A stretch of DNA of 28,051 bases from NCBI GenBank assembly GCA_003513845.1, contig DOTB01000043.1:1-28051 (forward strand), written 5' to 3'. Positions 26,344 to 28,051 of this stretch are shown here, piece by piece; positions within the stretch are counted from its first letter, which is position 1, and every line of letters begins with the position of its first letter. This DNA comes from Candidatus Atribacteria bacterium (GTDB lineage Bacteria; Atribacterota; Phoenicimicrobiia; Phoenicimicrobiales; Phoenicimicrobiaceae). The position numbers were made by a program, and so were the translations under genes. A model generated the notes under the pieces. That model did not search any database, was not told the origin of the DNA, and worked only from the letters and a program-made list of their open reading frames with translations.

Positions 26344-27129
26344 ATGAAAAGAAATAAGTATTCCGAACTATCAAAAGATGCCGTATATTTGCTCTCTCGG
26401 TCAGAGTTTGAGAAGCAGAAAGTTATTACGACTGAGTACGCGGTAAAGGTATTGGGCGATTACCTAAAGGCTACCAGGTTACTTGATAATCTTGCCAAAA
26501 GGAACCGTCTTATTCAGTTAAAAAGAGGAAGATATCTTGTTGTACCATTAAAAGCGCCAAATCAAAGATGGATGCCGCACGAATTTGTTGTTGCATCTTT
26601 ATGGATGGGCGAGACTCCCTATTATATCGGTTATAGCTCAATGTATAACTATTGGGGGTTTACAGAACAGATTCCTCAAAAAGTTATTATTTTGAATACA
26701 GAAAAAAATCGGATACGCAAAATTGGGAAAATAAGTTTTCGGGCAATGAAGATATCTTCAAAGAAAATGTACGGAATAAAAAAGATAAAGATCGATGAGG
26801 AATATGTGTCAATTAGTGATAAAGAACGGTCACTTGTTGATTTTATTTCCAATCCCATTGGTTCGTGGGGAAACGTACAAGAGGTAATTAATGAACAAAT
26901 CGAAAAAATCGATATAAAGAAATTTGTGCGCTATTTGATTAAATTTCCGGTTATTGCCGTTCGTAAACGTGCGGGGTTTATGCTTGAGCGTGCGGGTGTT
27001 TCTTTGGAGGAACTGAGCCGATTGAAATCATCTATAGGCAGTAAGAATTCGTATGCTCCATTTAATCCTTTTATTAAATCAAGAAAAGGTTCTGTTAATC
27101 AAGATTGGAAGGTTATCTTGAATGGATAA
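26344..27129 (+). CDS. abiEi: AbiEi-type antitoxin/transcriptional regulator
   Basis: The 261-residue product starts at ATG 26344, after AAGGAA (26328-26333). An upstream in-frame TTG at 26263 is the promoter's -35 box and cannot be the start. The N-terminal winged helix (about 12-70) includes VITTEYAVKVLGDYLKATRL and LIQLKRGRYLVVPL. The larger C-terminal domain has WMPHEFVVASLWMGETPYYI, YNYWGFTEQIPQKVII and the SISDKERSLVDFI segment usual for AbiEi antitoxins. In type IV AbiE systems this protein represses its own promoter and counteracts the toxin without binding it. It overlaps abiEii by 8 bp. Confidence 0.88.
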   Translation: MKRNKYSELSKDAVYLLSRSEFEKQKVITTEYAVKVLGDYLKATRLLDNLAKRNRLIQLKRGRYLVVPLKAPNQRWMPHEFVVASLWMGETPYYIGYSSMYNYWGFTEQIPQKVIILNTEKNRIRKIGKISFRAMKISSKKMYGIKKIKIDEEYVSISDKERSLVDFISNPIGSWGNVQEVINEQIEKIDIKKFVRYLIKFPVIAVRKRAGFMLERAGVSLEELSRLKSSIGSKNSYAPFNPFIKSRKGSVNQDWKVILNG

Positions 27130-27976
27130 AGAAATACTGAAGGATGTTATTTATTATCTTTCGGATGAGCAGGGATTTGTTGCTTCTGTAATTGAGAAAG
27201 ATTTTTATTTAACTAAGATTCTTAATGGAGTTAATAAATATTTAAGTACCGATATCGTGTTTAAGGGCGGAACACTTTTGAACAAAGTGTATTTGAATTA
27301 TCACAGATTGAGTGAGGATCTTGATTTTGTATATCGAGGAGATGTTGATCTATCGACGCGTGGGAAAAGATCAAAAGCCATAATGTCTATACGTGAAAAA
27401 ATACCAGCATTTTTGGATATATTGGGACTCACCAGTGATAATCCTGAAGGAAAGGGATTTAATAATTCAACACAGTACCTTTTTAATATTCAGTTTCAAT
27501 CTGTTTTATCGGACAAAAAGGAAAATATCAAGCTCGAGATTTCCTTAAGACAGCCTCCTTTCCTTGAACCTGAGCTAGTCACTATAAAACATTTTTTTCA
27601 GGATCCGTTTACGGGGGAAGATTTGATTGAGCAGGGGAAAATCTTGGCGTTATCGTTGGAAGAAATCGTTGCGGAAAAATTAAAAGCTGCAATCTCAAGA
27701 ATTACACCTGCGATTCGGGATTATTATGATCTAGGGCATTTTATCAGAAATGGATTTGATTTTAATCGAGCAGATTTCTTAAAGATGGTTGATGAAAAGT
27801 TGCGTCTTGATGGATACGAAAGAGATTATACACATAATTTAGGTTTATCGGAGCAGGCGATTACAGAATTAAAAAGATCAATGTATGAAAATCTTGTTTC
27901 AATGATTCGAAGGGACGAGAAGTTTAATTTAGACGAGGTTCTGGTGTTTTTTAATAAGCTTTTTAAAAAGAGATGA
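27122..27976 (+). CDS. abiEii: AbiEii-type nucleotidyltransferase toxin
   Basis: The 284-residue product has the motifs of the AbiEii/AbiGii nucleotidyltransferase toxins: FKGGTLLNK (47-54, nucleotide binding), SEDLDF (64-69, metal-binding acidic pair), EKLKAA (185-190) and RDYYDL (199-204). The length is normal and all motifs are intact. Family members modify tRNA or other targets and stop growth until neutralised. ATG 27122 overlaps the abiEi stop region by 8 bp, and its own TGA overlaps a following ATG, so translation is coupled along the operon. It is distinct in sequence from the AbiEii fossil at 633-961. Confidence 0.92.
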   Translation: MDKEILKDVIYYLSDEQGFVASVIEKDFYLTKILNGVNKYLSTDIVFKGGTLLNKVYLNYHRLSEDLDFVYRGDVDLSTRGKRSKAIMSIREKIPAFLDILGLTSDNPEGKGFNNSTQYLFNIQFQSVLSDKKENIKLEISLRQPPFLEPELVTIKHFFQDPFTGEDLIEQGKILALSLEEIVAEKLKAAISRITPAIRDYYDLGHFIRNGFDFNRADFLKMVDEKLRLDGYERDYTHNLGLSEQAITELKRSMYENLVSMIRRDEKFNLDEVLVFFNKLFKKR

Positions 27977-28051
27977 AAGTGGATTTAAAGAAAAATGCCA
28001 GGAAACGGTTCTTTAGCAGGTTTTTAAAGGATTATTTGTTGGAAAAGAAAG
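27973..28051 (+). CDS. Start of a third gene coupled to abiEii (cut by window end)
   Basis: ATG 27973 overlaps the abiEii stop as ATGA, the classic coupling arrangement. The frame is open to the window edge and reads MKVDLKKNARKRFFSRFLKD followed by YLLEKK, basic and helical. Too little is present to name a family. AbiE loci usually have two genes, so a third coupled gene is worth following beyond the window. Confidence 0.5.
   Translation, partial: MKVDLKKNARKRFFSRFLKDYLLEKK

Overview
This is an AT-rich stretch of bacterial DNA in which every gene I can support lies on the + strand; the only minus-strand candidate is one 52-codon open frame. No rRNA, tRNA, CRISPR array or complete transposon is visible. 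The low GC, a lipoprotein signal, RAYT-type (REP-associated tyrosine transposase) end repeats and the family mix suggest an uncultured anaerobe, perhaps near Atribacterota. That taxonomic guess is an inference from family feel, not a measurement.

Layout. 1-2008: a gene-poor left end with a tandem hairpin repeat (205-396), a lone RAYT-type end repeat, and the frameshifted tail of an AbiEii toxin. 2009-10459: radC followed by a type I restriction-modification operon in the order hsdM (split by a one-base frameshift), an AlbA/ATPase/winged-helix protein, a small zinc-ribbon protein, hsdS, hsdR. 10533-12468: a TIR-domain protein and a 298-residue protein of unknown function. 12598-13970: decayed genes, namely the C-terminal end of a restriction-type helicase, a frameshifted nuclease-like protein and a truncated OLD/RecF-like ATPase. 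14052-16330: a PKD lipoprotein and a secreted protein of unknown function. 16541-17455: an intact Mrr restriction enzyme. 17626-19339: two RAYT transposase fossils around a gene that lacks a normal start codon. 19371-25780: three consecutive large secreted proteins (transglutaminase-like, unknown, and a PPC-PPC-toroid-VWA protein). 25825-28051: another GGGTCA-ended repeat, then an AbiE toxin-antitoxin pair behind a near-consensus promoter, and the start of a third coupled gene.

How the genes fit together. Most of the window is a defence island with heavy turnover: intact type I RM, Mrr, TIR and AbiE genes sit beside at least four broken defence genes and transposase fossils. Embedded in it are two groups of exported proteins, 14.0-16.3 kb and 19.4-25.8 kb. 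They look like envelope genes rather than defence genes, and by eye the second group is less AT-rich. The most promising undescribed unit is the 19.4-25.8 kb secreted trio. Next are the TIR gene with its partner and the AlbA/zinc-ribbon pair inserted in the hsd operon. Some frameshifts fall in short A runs, so assembly error has to be excluded before genes are called dead.
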